This document shows, piece by piece, positions 45,438 to 55,866 of a stretch of 64,000 bases of DNA (positions within the stretch are counted from its first letter, which is position 1; the number at the start of each line of letters is the position of its first letter). Under the pieces are notes generated by a model. It saw nothing but the letters and a program-made list of their open reading frames with translations. It did no database searches and was not told the origin of the DNA. The position numbers were made by a program, and so were the translations under genes. Source of the stretch: Gautieria morchelliformis (taxonomy: Eukaryota; Basidiomycota; Agaricomycetes; Gomphales; Gomphaceae); NCBI GenBank assembly GCA_015179125.1, contig WHVA01000034.1:248001-312000 (forward strand), written 5' to 3'.

Positions 45438-46947
45438 TCTAAGTAGAAAGTCCTTGTCCTTACTGACAAATTCAATGTATTAAGTTGTGAACTAGTGAGA
45501 TTGCAGTTGTTCAAAACAGACAGATACTATATCCAGTGAAATGAATTTATGTTATCTATGTAAAGTCTGGACAGGCACATACCACTTGAGTGACAATAGC
45601 ACCAAGGATAAGCAGCCCAAGAACACCCAAAACTCTTTGATTATGAAAGGAAATAGCATAGGTGCGAGCTAGCAGAAGCCCTAAATAGGTAAATCGTGTT
45701 AATAATTTTAGTTAATAAATACACAGGTATTATCACTCACCCTGTATTCCAATCAGAGTAGAAACACTCAAAGCATCAAGTAGATGAGCTATATTGTTAC
45801 ATTTCCTTCAAACATATGAGTCTCTAGGTTGCTTCTTTGTAAGTAATGAAAGCCATACTAGATACTCATTAAATTCAGTAAGGGTGTTGCGTGTGAGAAC
45901 GGCAGTAATCACCCCAAGGGACATGTTAGATAAATTGACATATGTGTCAATAAAAAACAAACCCAAGGGCAGGTAACGAGCGAGTAAATAGAGAATGGTG
46001 CCGATCACCAAATGTGCGTGATCTCAGATGGCAATGTGAGAAACGTGTCAAAGGCAAGCAGTGCTGTGGAACTAGCTATGTAAATTGTGGAATTAGACGG
46101 GACATGTATGCATACCAAGCCCTGCGATGTTGACAGATCTGACCGCAAGGCTAGTTCAATAAGTTCTTCTGCGTCTCACTGAATGCAGTAAGTACGTACT
46201 CGTCTGATAGTGTCTGGATACTAGCTGAGGGGTCCATCTGAGCATTGGTACAAGAAAGAAAACTGGGATGCAGACGAGGGACTAAGTTTTGCGTAGCAAC
46301 ATGGGTTTGGGGTCGCAGACAGTGGAAGGTGTCTATATAAGATTCTGGCCATGGGTGCTGCCAGGTCAACAGATATTCATAGCTCCTACATCAGTGCCAA
46401 AGCATGGCACAATTACAGGGCGGAAGGGTCTGATAAACGAACCATGGATGTAAAAGACTTAATGTTAGCAATACGACGTAGAAGCATCAGATATAGTTAG
46501 CCGCTCAAGCGGGTAATTGAGGCTGGGCTTTTTTTTTTATTTTTTTATTTATTTTTATTTTTTATATCCATTAATATCCATTGAGAGTACTCATGTAGGA
46601 TAATACAAGCGTGTACCTATAGAGAGACCGTTATCAAGTGACACAACATAGTGCCCTAAGGCGGGGGGTCCTAAGCCGGACTACCACCCCATGGAAGTTA
46701 ATCGCTGTAAGGTATAATAATTTAGTTGTGATAAGGGCGCGGGCATTTCCCGTAACACGTTCGAAGAGAGTCCTTGTATGCCTTTGCTATTTACGAAAGA
46801 GACCGTAAATAAAATAAGAGAGAGGGCGGACGGAGCGGGCGATGTGGGTGCGCGAGCGGGAGCGTGGTGTGCGGGCGGGCAGGGGCGGGCGAGCAGGGTG
46901 TGCGAGCGGGCATGGGCGTGACCTGCGGTAAAGAGGTAGAGAGGAGG

Positions 46948-47939
46948 TTAGTTCTGATTCACGGGTTGGGAAGGGGGGGTGGGGCTGGGGTGAAAACGTT
47001 TGGTCACGCTGACAAAGTCTAACATGTGTTCTACGCAGACTGGGTCAGAGAGGAGCTTTGACAGATCGAGCGCATCGCGCCTGAGCGTGTTGATCATGAG
47101 TTGGCGCTGCCTTGCGTGTGCTGTGCAGGTGAGGAGGAAGTGCCGGACCGTTTCCTCCTTTTGATTGCAGATGGGGCACAGCGGGGTGCCTACAAGACCC
47201 ATGTTGTAAAGGTGGCTTTGTAGCTGTGCGTGTCCCGTTCGGAGCGGTATCAGAATTCTGGATTGTCGACGTGATAGCGTAGCTGCTAACTTGCGGTAGT
47301 CGGCGGACGGTGCTGTGGGGTCAATGGTGTGGAATTTGTGGTATCTCGGGGAGTCAGCGAATATTAGACAGGCTTCACTTCTCAACTGCTTGTTGTGGGT
47401 CGCTTTGAGCGCCGACTTGCTGATTGGGAGCGGTGAGCGTAGCAGCTTTGGGAGGGTGCGTGCCAAACTGCTGCAACCTTCCGCTGCCTGCTTGGCCATC
47501 TTGTCTGCTACCTCATTACCTTTGACCCCTTTGTGGCCTGGCACCCAGTACACCTCTAGTGGGACCCCGTGGTGTCGTCTGGCGACCTTTTGCATTTGGC
47601 AGAGGAAGTAGTCTGCGAGATATTGGCCTGGCATGCTCCGGAAGCTGCTGAGAGCCTGTATGGCTGCTTGATTATTGATCGCGATCATGGCGTCTTCTAT
47701 GTAGTCGAGGTCCTGTATTAGGGTCGCGGCTAGGATCAGCCCTACTAGTTCTGCCTCGTATACGGTGTGCTGCGTGTCTGGACCAAGATGATGTTGTAGT
47801 GCTCACCGCTGTATTCCATTAATAAATAGCACTGCTGCTGCGCCTACCCCTCCTTCGAGACTAGAGCCATCCGCGTAGATTCTGAAGATGCTGGTGGATG
47901 ATTTAGCCATGTCATACGCTATGGCCTCCTTCTCATCTT
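46948..47939 (-). pseudogene. LINE RNase H and zinc-binding tail
   Basis: From the LTR border down: IFRIYADGSSLEGGVGAAAV (first catalytic Asp), a TAG near 47803 after NGIQR, then MIAINNQAAIQAL, LEVYWVPGHKGVKGNEVADK and the C-terminal CPICNQKEETVRHFLLTC motif. The frame ends at 46948. It has one in-frame stop, and a second lesion or frame change lies near 47700-47800. Confidence 0.85.
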
Positions 47940-47944
47940 GCAGG

Positions 47945-48441
47945 TGTTGGGTGCATTGATGCTCCTGCACCAAAATCAAGCATAATATATCCAATTTGTT
48001 GTGTGCTTTCTCAATTTCTTCTCATGTTGTTCTTGTATCATGCATCCATTTCTCTGGTGATTTTCGAAATTTTCCACTCACTCCCTGTCTCTCTATTTCA
48101 TTTTGTTATTCCTACTTTCACAAGCGGCTGCACCCAGCGGAGTCTGAAATGACTTCGACGCGCGAGCTCTTGGGCGCTAGAGGGCCGGATAGTAGTACAT
48201 GCGCAGTGAAACAATTTCCCCCTCTCTCAGTGACAACTAAATTCACTGAGAGAGGCAAGTAAATTAGTCTAGCATTCTTTCGATTTATTGACCTAGAAAT
48301 CCTCTGTAGTGAATTAATTTCTAGGTAGTGTATAATATATTTACAGTGACAACTAAATTCACTGAGAGAGTGAATTAATTTCTAGTCTATTCTTTTGAGC
48401 AAGAAGTCCATTCCTACTGCCTATAATTCCTGTCCTCAACA
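47945..48441 (+). mobile_element. Solo LTR, family A, TSD GCAGG
   Basis: A 497-bp LTR, TGTTGGGTGCATT to GTCCTCAACA, with GCAGG on both sides (47940-47944, 48442-48446). It is nearly the same as 27973-28468, so it is young, and it lies inside the LINE ORF2 between RT and RNase H. Confidence 0.92.
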
Positions 48442-50251
48442 GCAGGATGGTCGTGCGTATTGGTGGTTCCCACTTTGGTTCGTGTCGTGTTGGCTGGATG
48501 ACCTCCATCATCGCCGGCCGCAAGTTGTGGGCGTGTAGGAGTTCATGTAGGGGGGACCTGTGTTTATTTACGTACCTGTTGGCCTTCCGCAGCCGGCTGT
48601 GCAGGGGGTGATCTGGGGGGAGTGCAAGCATTCGGAGTGTCGCTCCGTAGGTGTGCTTATCGAGCCTGAGGTTCATTGGGAGTAAGTCCGCGTGCGCATC
48701 GAGGAGATCGGTGCCAGTGGATCGGAGGGCGCCTGTGATGTGTATGGCGGCCATCCTCTGAACTCTCGCCAACTTGCTTGCTGCTCCCACGGATCCCTTG
48801 GCTCTCTTGCTGCCTTCCTCCCTCCTCACCGGTGTGTACCATACATCTGCCGCGTACAACATCTTGGGGATTGCAATGCCTAAGTAGAGCTGTCTCATGT
48901 TTCTATAGGACATCCCTTTTGTTGGCTTGGACAACCGCCTGAATTGCATGACCCAATCGGCGCCTTTGGCTGCTGCATAAGCTGTGTGCTCCTTGAACCG
49001 GAGCTCTTGGTCGAGGATGACGCTGAGGAGTTTGTGGGAGGGGGATGGGGCTATAATAGTTCCGTTGATGTCGATGGGCTGCCTACGGAGCGGTCTCGTT
49101 TTCCCTGGTCGCGAGGGGTCCTTTTCCCGCTTCCTTGTGAAGTCGATTACCTGCATTTTGTCTAGCTCAAACTGCGAGTTATGGGTCCGTGACCACTCGT
49201 GTGCCCCCCCTTCCCTGTTCATCATATGGTTGAGCTTCGCATGCGTGTCGGTGAATGAAGGGCCTGCTGTTAGAAATGTTACATCGTCAATGAAGGCTGG
49301 CGCCAACTTGCCCTGCCCCTTCTGCGCTACCTCAATCAGCCCAGCGTTGTAGAAATGGTATAGGATCACTGATATGGGGTCCCCTTGGTCGCATCCGTGG
49401 TCGATGCTGATTATGTCGGAGAGGTAGTCATCGAATTGGATTCGGGTTTGCCGCCCCTGTAGCCTGTTTCTAACCCAGTTAGTGTATTGAGGGGGTACCC
49501 CTCTCATGCGCATATTGTGGGTCAGCCTCTCGACCGCTACACTTGGGAAGGCCCCCTTGACATCCAGGAAGAGCGCTGAGACCACTTGGCCTTTCCGCCA
49601 CTGCACCTTTATGTAGTCCACCGCCAGGTGCAGGGCGTCTGTTGTGCTCCTTCCCGGATGCCCCCCGAAGTTGGTGTCGGGTATTAGATTTAGGGTCTCT
49701 GCGTAATGTGTCAGCGTTTCTGCTATGCATCCTGAAAGAGGCTTGGCCAGGGTTTCCATGAGTGTGATCGGCCGGTACGCCTTCGCTACTGTGTAGTCCG
49801 GCTTGCCCGGCTTCCGCAAGGCCGCTATGGTGGTGGTCCTCCACTGTTGCGGGTATGTCTCAAGGCGAAAGGCCGCTCGGTACAGGCATCCTAAGTGTGG
49901 GGTCAGTATGTCCGCACAGTGTGTCAGTACCGAGTTGGATAAGCCCGAGGGGCCCGGGGCCTTGTACGGGCTCATCTTCCCTATGATCCGCAGGATCTGC
50001 TGGTCCGAGATCGGCTTGTAGCTGAAGGCGGGTGTGGGGTATCGGGCTGTGGCTTCGTGTTGTGGGTGTGCCCCTTGCGAGGGGAAGGACTTGAACAGTA
50101 GCTGGCTTTTGTCATGGTTGTCTGTAACCTTGGTTGTTGCACCCGAGGCCGCCATTGTCTTGAGTGGTGGGATTCTGGTGCGGGCCCCGTCGGTTGATGG
50201 GCCTGAGACAAGGCGGCTCACCGTCCATACGGTCCTCTCATCCACGTCCAT
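48442..50251 (-). pseudogene. LINE ORF2, reverse transcriptase part
   Basis: The frame is open for about 600 codons: TIAALRKPGKPDYTVAKAYR, ITLMETLAKPL, NFGGHPGRSTTDALHLAVDY, the palm motif FLDVKGAFPSVAVERL, GCDQGDPISVILYHFYNAG, catalytic AFIDDVTF (about 49283), then the thumb KLLSVILDQELRFKEHTAY. It lacks the endonuclease because of the inversion and is stopped by sequence of the inserted LTR. The N-terminal MDVDERTVWTVSRLVSGP fits directly after the end of the 5' half at 54751. Confidence 0.9.
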
Positions 50252-50264
50252 TCGCCTAGTGCTT

Positions 50265-51647
50265 GTTAAGCGTCATTAGGGGAGTTCTTCAGAGGGCTAG
50301 GAGGCCATACGCGTGGGCATGCGCGAACCGGATGATGGTGGTGGTGCCGCACGTTTACTGTAATAGCGTCAAGCCCGGTGGGAGCCCGCTTCCACAGAAA
50401 GGAGACACCCAGACAAGATGACCCACTGATCAGTGACATCACGATCAGGATCCTGGCCACGGAATCTGGATCAAGGCGCTACATTTTATTTTAATGTCGA
50501 CGCTGTTCAGCTGCGTTATCGTCTCTTATTGTTGTGACGTCGCGTCCTCTCGTGTGCTCGTTGGTTTGCCGTCGTCCATCTCGGTCTGTCCTGTCATATA
50601 TCCCCATCTCCCACTAACACATAAATCATAATCCAGCAGGAACGACTGTCCGCCCCCGCGTCGCGCGTGATGCGTGTATCATGCGGTGCGGTGCACTCGT
50701 GTGGTCCGACACTGCGAGCTCCCCAAGGAAACCAGCGCCGTCCATATGTTGTGTCTGTGTCATACTTTTAGCTCAGGCGTCAGTGTTGCATGTGTGCCTA
50801 GTGCTTGTCCTTGCCAACATTCTGATGTGCCCACGCACGACGAAACCTCTATTCGCTTGGAATCGACAGTATCCGGTCGTTACGCTATGCAACCAAATAC
50901 TGCGAAACTCGATGAAGTGTATCTGGGTAATCTTGCTTACATTGTTTTACTGTGGATCCAACCAGGTTAGCTTATTACCGGTGTTCCAAGTGGGCTCACA
51001 TTATGATTCACGACAGCGGATGACTGCAAAAGCATACCAGAGGTCCAATACCGTATATTCTTGTTAGGCCGTGTTGTCTTCACACTAATATATCGTACCA
51101 AGTTAGAAATGCAAGCACATCGCATATCACCTCAGTAGCTCCCTGCCCACCTGGCACAGCTCTATATCACCGTCACACGTGATACCTCGAGTGCCAATAT
51201 CGCGGATACCATGTCATGGTGCTCCATCTGAAATTCGATATTCCCTCTTCATACGACCTCTTCTCACGTCGCACAGGACGTCGCCAAAATGAGAATTGAC
51301 GCGTGGCCCCATACAGCATCCAGCCACAGTGACACGAGCTGATACCTCTGCCGAGATCATCCGGCATCGCTATAGAATTACAGCCACATGCATGGCGTTG
51401 AGCTGGCCAGGCTAGATCTCTTATGTCATCTCATCTCACTTCCTCTTCCACAGCACACTGGGGAAGCGTCATCTTAATATACACCAGTGCGCCTGTCGCA
51501 GTTGGTTTTCATGTGGCGTTGCGCTGACACGGCACTGTGAGTCGTCAATGAGTGCCACGTGTGCCAAGTTTTAAATGGATCTTGGCGACCATTCTGCCAG
51601 GCAAATGGTATGTAATAACCAACTCCTGGCGAGAAGCCCAGCCTCAA
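50265..51647 (-). repeat. Part B of the repeat unit, inverted
   Basis: It matches 11285-12681 in reverse, starting TGTTAAGCGTCATTAGGGG at the LINE break and ending in the second LINE target-site duplication (51634-51647, AAGCCCAGCCTCAA, the complement of 46517-46530). It has only weak frames; the 98-codon plus frame 50674-50970 matches 11960-12262. Confidence 0.9.
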
Positions 51648-51899
51648 GAAGTCAACCACCACCACAGGAAATTTTCCCACGCCCTCAAAAAGCCTCAAGG
51701 TCGAAAAACCCAACCGCTCCCCAATCAAACGTACCCGAAAATCAGCACCTGGCACCCATCCACCAGCATCCACAACAGACACGCGAAAACCCAGTCCCGA
51801 TGGCGGGAGTCCTCAGCAAAAGGACCCTGCTCCAACGCGCGTCTCCGACCAGTCAAGACAGCCGCAACCTTCGATCCAGCTCCCAAAACACCACCGGTA

Positions 51900-53571
51900 A
51901 TGGAGGGCGAAACCGAGAACGCACCCAAGACACGGCCAGTCTCACCGGAAGCCACACACCAGTATCTTCTAGCTAGGCGGCTCCTCCCGGAACAACAAAT
52001 GATAACATACCACACCCTAGCGATGGCACTATTACATCTAGCAGAAGTACAGACTTCCATCCCCAAAACGACAGAGGAAGGTATCAAGGCGATAGCCACA
52101 CTACTAACGGACCTAGCAGATCGAACAACCGTGTCCGAAATAGCAACGCTCGTCAAGGAACGCCTACTGGGCGTCAACGACACCCTAGCACCGACCATCC
52201 AGCTAATCGAAAGTGCGACTCAAGCCGTCAACGACTCCACAGGAAGGCTAGCAGCGACGGTGGAAGAGCTCAGAGAAGAAAGTGATGGAACCGCCCAGAG
52301 AATTGTCGATGCCGTCACAGCCCAGATTCCGCCGGCAGCACCCCACGCAGTCGACAAGCGGGCTGAGGACGCGCCTGCCACCACCCGATACCCCACTTAC
52401 GCGGCAGCGCTCGCAGCATGCGCCACCAAACCGATCAGCTTACAGTCCAGCATGCTCGCCAAGTGCGATCTCCGAGCAAGGCAACTACTCATTGACAGAC
52501 GGCAGGACGCCCAGGAGCAGCAGATCGGAAGATTCGCCGAACCTGACATTCTCAGCAAGGCCAACCAGGCCATCGACTCGATGGAATGGGACAGCGAGCA
52601 GGAAAAACCTAAAGCTGTCGGCATACAAAGGCTACCCAACAGCGGCTTCTTCCTGGAGCTCTCCACCGAGGAGGCGGCCGAACTATTCCAGGACCAGCAG
52701 CGTGCCCAACGCTTCCTAGAGCGTTTCGACGAGTCCTCGGTAATTAAACCTAACCCATACTCCATTATAGCAGAGTTCGTCCCAACCCGATTCGACCCCA
52801 ACTCCCGCGGCGACATAGAGGCTGTCGAAGGGGCCAATGCGCTCGAAAGCGGTGACGTACTGGCAGCGAGGTGGATCAAACCGCCGGAACGAAGATCAGA
52901 CCGGCAGTCAACGGCGCACCTCATCATCCGTTGCGCAACCGCACCGCGGCCAACGCGTTGATACGGCTGGGATCCTGATAGCCAGCACCAGGACAACAGC
53001 CAGGAAGCTCGTACAAGAAGCCAAGAGGTGTCTTAAGTGTCAGAGGGCAGCCCACAGGGCCGCGCAATGCCCACACCCCATCGACATCTGTGGCACTTGC
53101 GGCACCGAGGGGCATAGGTCGTCTGGGTGCACGATAACTGACCCCAACAGATATAGATGCATCAACTGTGACAAGATGGGCCATGCGACATGGGACCGAG
53201 ACTGCCCCGCCTTCAAGGAGCGCACCAACAGGATCCAGCAAAGGAACCCGGACAGCAACCTCCGGTACTTCCCCTCCAGCAGGGACCCACAGTCGTGGGA
53301 ATCAGCCAGCACAGCACTGGAGCCGGACCACCACCTCCAGCCCCGACGATCCGACCCCGCTTCCGACCAGCGACACAGGCAGACACCTATCATCCAGAAG
53401 AGAACTACCACCGACCAGCACACCAAGACTGGCCGGGGCCACGACCATCGTCGTGCGGCTCTTGGGGACGGTCAACCACCCGCAAGACGACCAGCAGAGG
53501 AGGCGGCCCAGACCACACACCACACACCCGCCAACTCTCCCTCAGCGACCTAGGATTTGCGAGGCGCCAGA
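51900..53571 (+). pseudogene. LINE ORF1 (Gag-like, zinc knuckles)
   Basis: The frame is open from before 51648; the first Met inside the element is at 51900 (MEGETENAPKTRP), but another start is possible. A helical region (MALLHLAEVQTSIPKTTEEG) and an RNA-binding-like part (GFFLELSTEEAAELFQDQQR, YSIIAEFVPTRFDP) are followed by three CCHC knuckles: CLKCQRAAHRAAQC, CGTCGTEGHRSSGC and CINCDKMGHATWDRDC (53033-53210). The frame is broken at about 52935-52975, where one or two shifts are needed between HLIIRCATA and LIASTRTTARKLVQEA. ORF1 proteins of this type bind the element RNA. Confidence 0.8.
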
Positions 53572-53607
53572 ACGACAGGAACACTCAACCCAACCCGCCA
53601 CCCCACC

Positions 53608-54751
53608 ATGAGTGAGACAACAGAAGACACAATCACGACTTTGAAAATCTGGCAGCAAAACCTCAACAAATCCGACGTGGCACAGCAGGACCTCATCAAC
53701 ACAATAGACCCTAGCGTATATGACATTATAATTTTACAGGAACCCTACTTCGACTTTCTAGGCAACACCCGAATCAACCACCGATGGTACTCACTGACAC
53801 CCACAGCGCATCGAGACAATCCCAAGAAGACCTGAGCTGTCACTTTCATCAGCAGACGCCTCCGATCCAGCTCATGGCAGCAAATAGACATGGACACACA
53901 GGACGCGGTAGCAGTGCTGATACACACCAATGCAGGGCCCACCACCCTCATCAACATCTACAATGACAGTGGACATTCCAACACGCTGCAGAGCATCCAA
54001 AACACCATCCAGACCGACAGGAGAGACGCAAGAATAATCGACACGAACAACATGATGTGGATGGGGGACTTCAATAGGCACCACCCGCTCTGGGACGAAG
54101 AGCGCAACACCCACCTATTCACCGCAGCTAACCTGGATGCCGCACAGATACTACTGGAGCTACTAGCGCAACACGACATGCTAATGGCACTCCCCAAAGA
54201 TATTCCAACGCTCTGCGCATCCAACACCAAGAACCTCACCAGACCAGACAACGTCTTTTGCACATCGGCGCTGCACGACCTATTCATGCAATGCACGACC
54301 TTCCCAGACCACCAACCACCCTGCACAGATCACTACCCCATCTCCAGCATCATCGACCTGTCCGTCCCTAGAGCCAAGGAGCCAGCGCGAAGGAACTGGC
54401 GTCAAGTCGACTGGCCAGCCTACCGAGAACACCTGCAAGAACGACTGGATGAGCTGCAACCCCCCACAGAGATAGAAAGCCTCGAGGTGTTTGAGGAAAA
54501 GCTAACACAACTCACAACAGCTATTAACACAACAGTGGAGGAGATGGTACCACACACCAAACCCACGCCTTACTCCAAGCGCTGGTGGACTAAAGAACTC
54601 AGCCAGGCCAGATCCAACATGCGTTAGCTGCAAGGCACGCGAACCGGGTACGCAATGACCCCCTACACCCGAGTCACCAGGAGTACTGCGATGCGCGGAA
54701 CGAGTACACCAACAAGATACGCAGCACAAAGCAAGACTTTTGGATAGAATG
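53608..54751 (+). pseudogene. LINE ORF2, APE endonuclease part
   Basis: The start MSETTEDTITTLKIWQQNLN leads into an apurinic-endonuclease-like domain with QNLNKS, ILQEPYFD (catalytic Glu), MWMGDFNRHHPLWDE (GDFN), TRPDNVFC and CTDHYPISSI (catalytic Asp-His). In-frame stops stand at about 53833 (after NPKKT) and 54625 (after ARSNMR). Beyond the second, the other frames still look coding up to DFWIEW at 54751, where the inversion cut the gene. The enzyme nicks the target DNA for insertion; this copy is dead. Confidence 0.88.
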
Positions 54752-55866
54752 GAGACTGACTCGGCAGTCATCGCTGGGCCTACCACCTCCTCTACTCGAC
54801 CCTCTTCCGATGGTGTCCGAATAGTTGGGTTGTCATGACCTGTGCATTTCCTGCACCGTGGTATCCCCGTTTTCCCTTTCGCCACTCCTCCTCAGTGTTC
54901 GCTCGGCTTCGCCCTCCTCCTCGGCTTCTCCTCCCCTGTGTCACCTCTGTTCTACCTCCCTTGCATCTCGCCGAACGGCTATTCACTGCTCGCATCATTC
55001 GCCAGCAGGCACACCATCAAAAACGATCGATACCATTCACCCGGCATGGTGGTCCATCATTAACCCCATCGTCTTCTTAAATCCAACCCCATTGGGCGTT
55101 CATATGGTCAGAGTATGTTCACAGGACATCCCCCCCCCATAGGCCGTGTGGAATCAACCCAGTAGACCAAGAGTCCGTGCAGGGTAGCATGTACATGGGT
55201 CCCAAGACATGGTTTTGTCCATAAATGCCTTCGCCACCTCTACTCTCCGTCGTTTCATGTTTTCTCCCTTCTTACATTCTATTGTATGTTTATTTCATCT
55301 ATGTTGTATCATGACTGCACACCCCTATCCAACCCTGACTCGTGATGGCCTCTTTCCTATTCGCTGATACCTTACGAGCATTCGATATAAGTAGTTTACA
55401 TTCGCATGTACATTCCCCAGTTCAATTATCATACGTCGTCCATCTTGTGCAAACTTGACCTCACTGTGATCATCGTCTTTAGCCTCTCCTTAAAGATTTC
55501 TATCTTCGGCCAGCCAAGAACTTAGGCATCACTGGTGAGTTCTCATACTTCGTCTTCGTTACCTTAGCCTTCGAACTACTTTCTGTGCTGTTGGCGAAGG
55601 GCTCCGAAGGAGCACCTTCGCCAGCGAAGGGACCGTCGAAACTTAGACAGCCCTTCCGCGATATCTTGCACATTACGTCGTCAAGTGCTGCGAGCTGTTT
55701 CGCTACGACTGTAGATAGGGCGAGCCCCGTTCGGGCAACCCCTTTGTTTCGTGAACATTCATCGGTTCACTTATTCGCCGAGCGGCATACTTATTTGCAC
55801 AAGTTATTCGGGCATTCGCTGTGTTCACTAATACACGATATTAACGCCTAAAAACCAATCTTGACA
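54752..55866 (-). mobile_element. Long LTR, family X, incomplete copy
   Basis: It matches 59351-60432 and ends TTGACA at 55866; the other end is cut off where the LINE stops. Orientation is uncertain; minus is preferred because TGTCAAGATTGG is the more usual LTR start. A 30-base hairpin insert (55593-55622) is absent from the other copy. It abuts a copia fragment. Confidence 0.7.

Larger units (their letters stand above)
34060..46245 (-). pseudogene. DUF6533 paralogue, broken
   Basis: The exons match the gene at 9261-11038: last exon 34407-34060 (CRFHLTLQERH, acidic tail), STISGVAIILFDTGVVVV near 34940, IGTILYLLARYLPLGLFFID near 45990, and a start region near 46245. Compared with the intact copy, 13 bases are missing near 46004, after the block for the LPSEI segment, which shifts the frame. 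The start codon context is also changed. The 10.4-kb Helitron cluster lies in the intron between the exons near 34950 and 45600. The last exon is still open and about 90 percent identical in protein, so decay is recent or partial. Confidence 0.8.
33737..46530 (+). repeat. Second copy of unit A, split by Helitrons
   Basis: 33737-35019 matches 8937-10213 and 45438-46530 matches 10214-11293. The join at ATAAA/TCCAAG in the first copy gives the empty site of the 10.4-kb insert. The right end carries the LINE target-site duplication (46517-46530). Confidence 0.9.
46531..50264 (-). mobile_element. Tad1-like LINE, 3' half
   Basis: The 3' half of a full-length LINE on the minus strand: RT, RNase H, zinc-binding tail, about 420 bp of 3' untranslated sequence and a T-rich (A-rich on its own strand) tail at 46530-46560. 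Its outer end abuts the target-site duplication TTGAGGCTGGGCTT (46517-46530). The inner end (50264) is a clean break in ORF2 between endonuclease and RT; the missing half is at 51648-54751 in the other direction. A solo LTR (47945-48441) interrupts it. Confidence 0.9.
51648..54751 (+). mobile_element. Tad1-like LINE, 5' half
   Basis: The 5' half of the LINE whose 3' half lies at 46531-50264. It holds a 5' region, ORF1 and the endonuclease part of ORF2 and stops at 54751, where a long LTR begins. The summed length of both halves, without the solo LTR, is about 6.3 kb, a usual size for a full-length Tad1 element. Confidence 0.9.

Noticed and set aside
51552-51899. Start of the LINE ORF1 at MPRVPSFKW
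   Set aside because: The first 96 bases lie in the flanking host repeat (part B), outside the LINE; a start inside the element is more likely.
51725-54326. Long minus-strand ORFs over the LINE 5' half
   Set aside because: The plus-strand frames carry zinc knuckles and endonuclease motifs; the minus frames are shadows in GC-rich DNA.
46531-54751. Twin-priming as the cause of the split LINE
   Set aside because: Twin priming would leave the two halves touching; here 1.4 kb of inverted host repeat lies between them and the TSDs are inverted.
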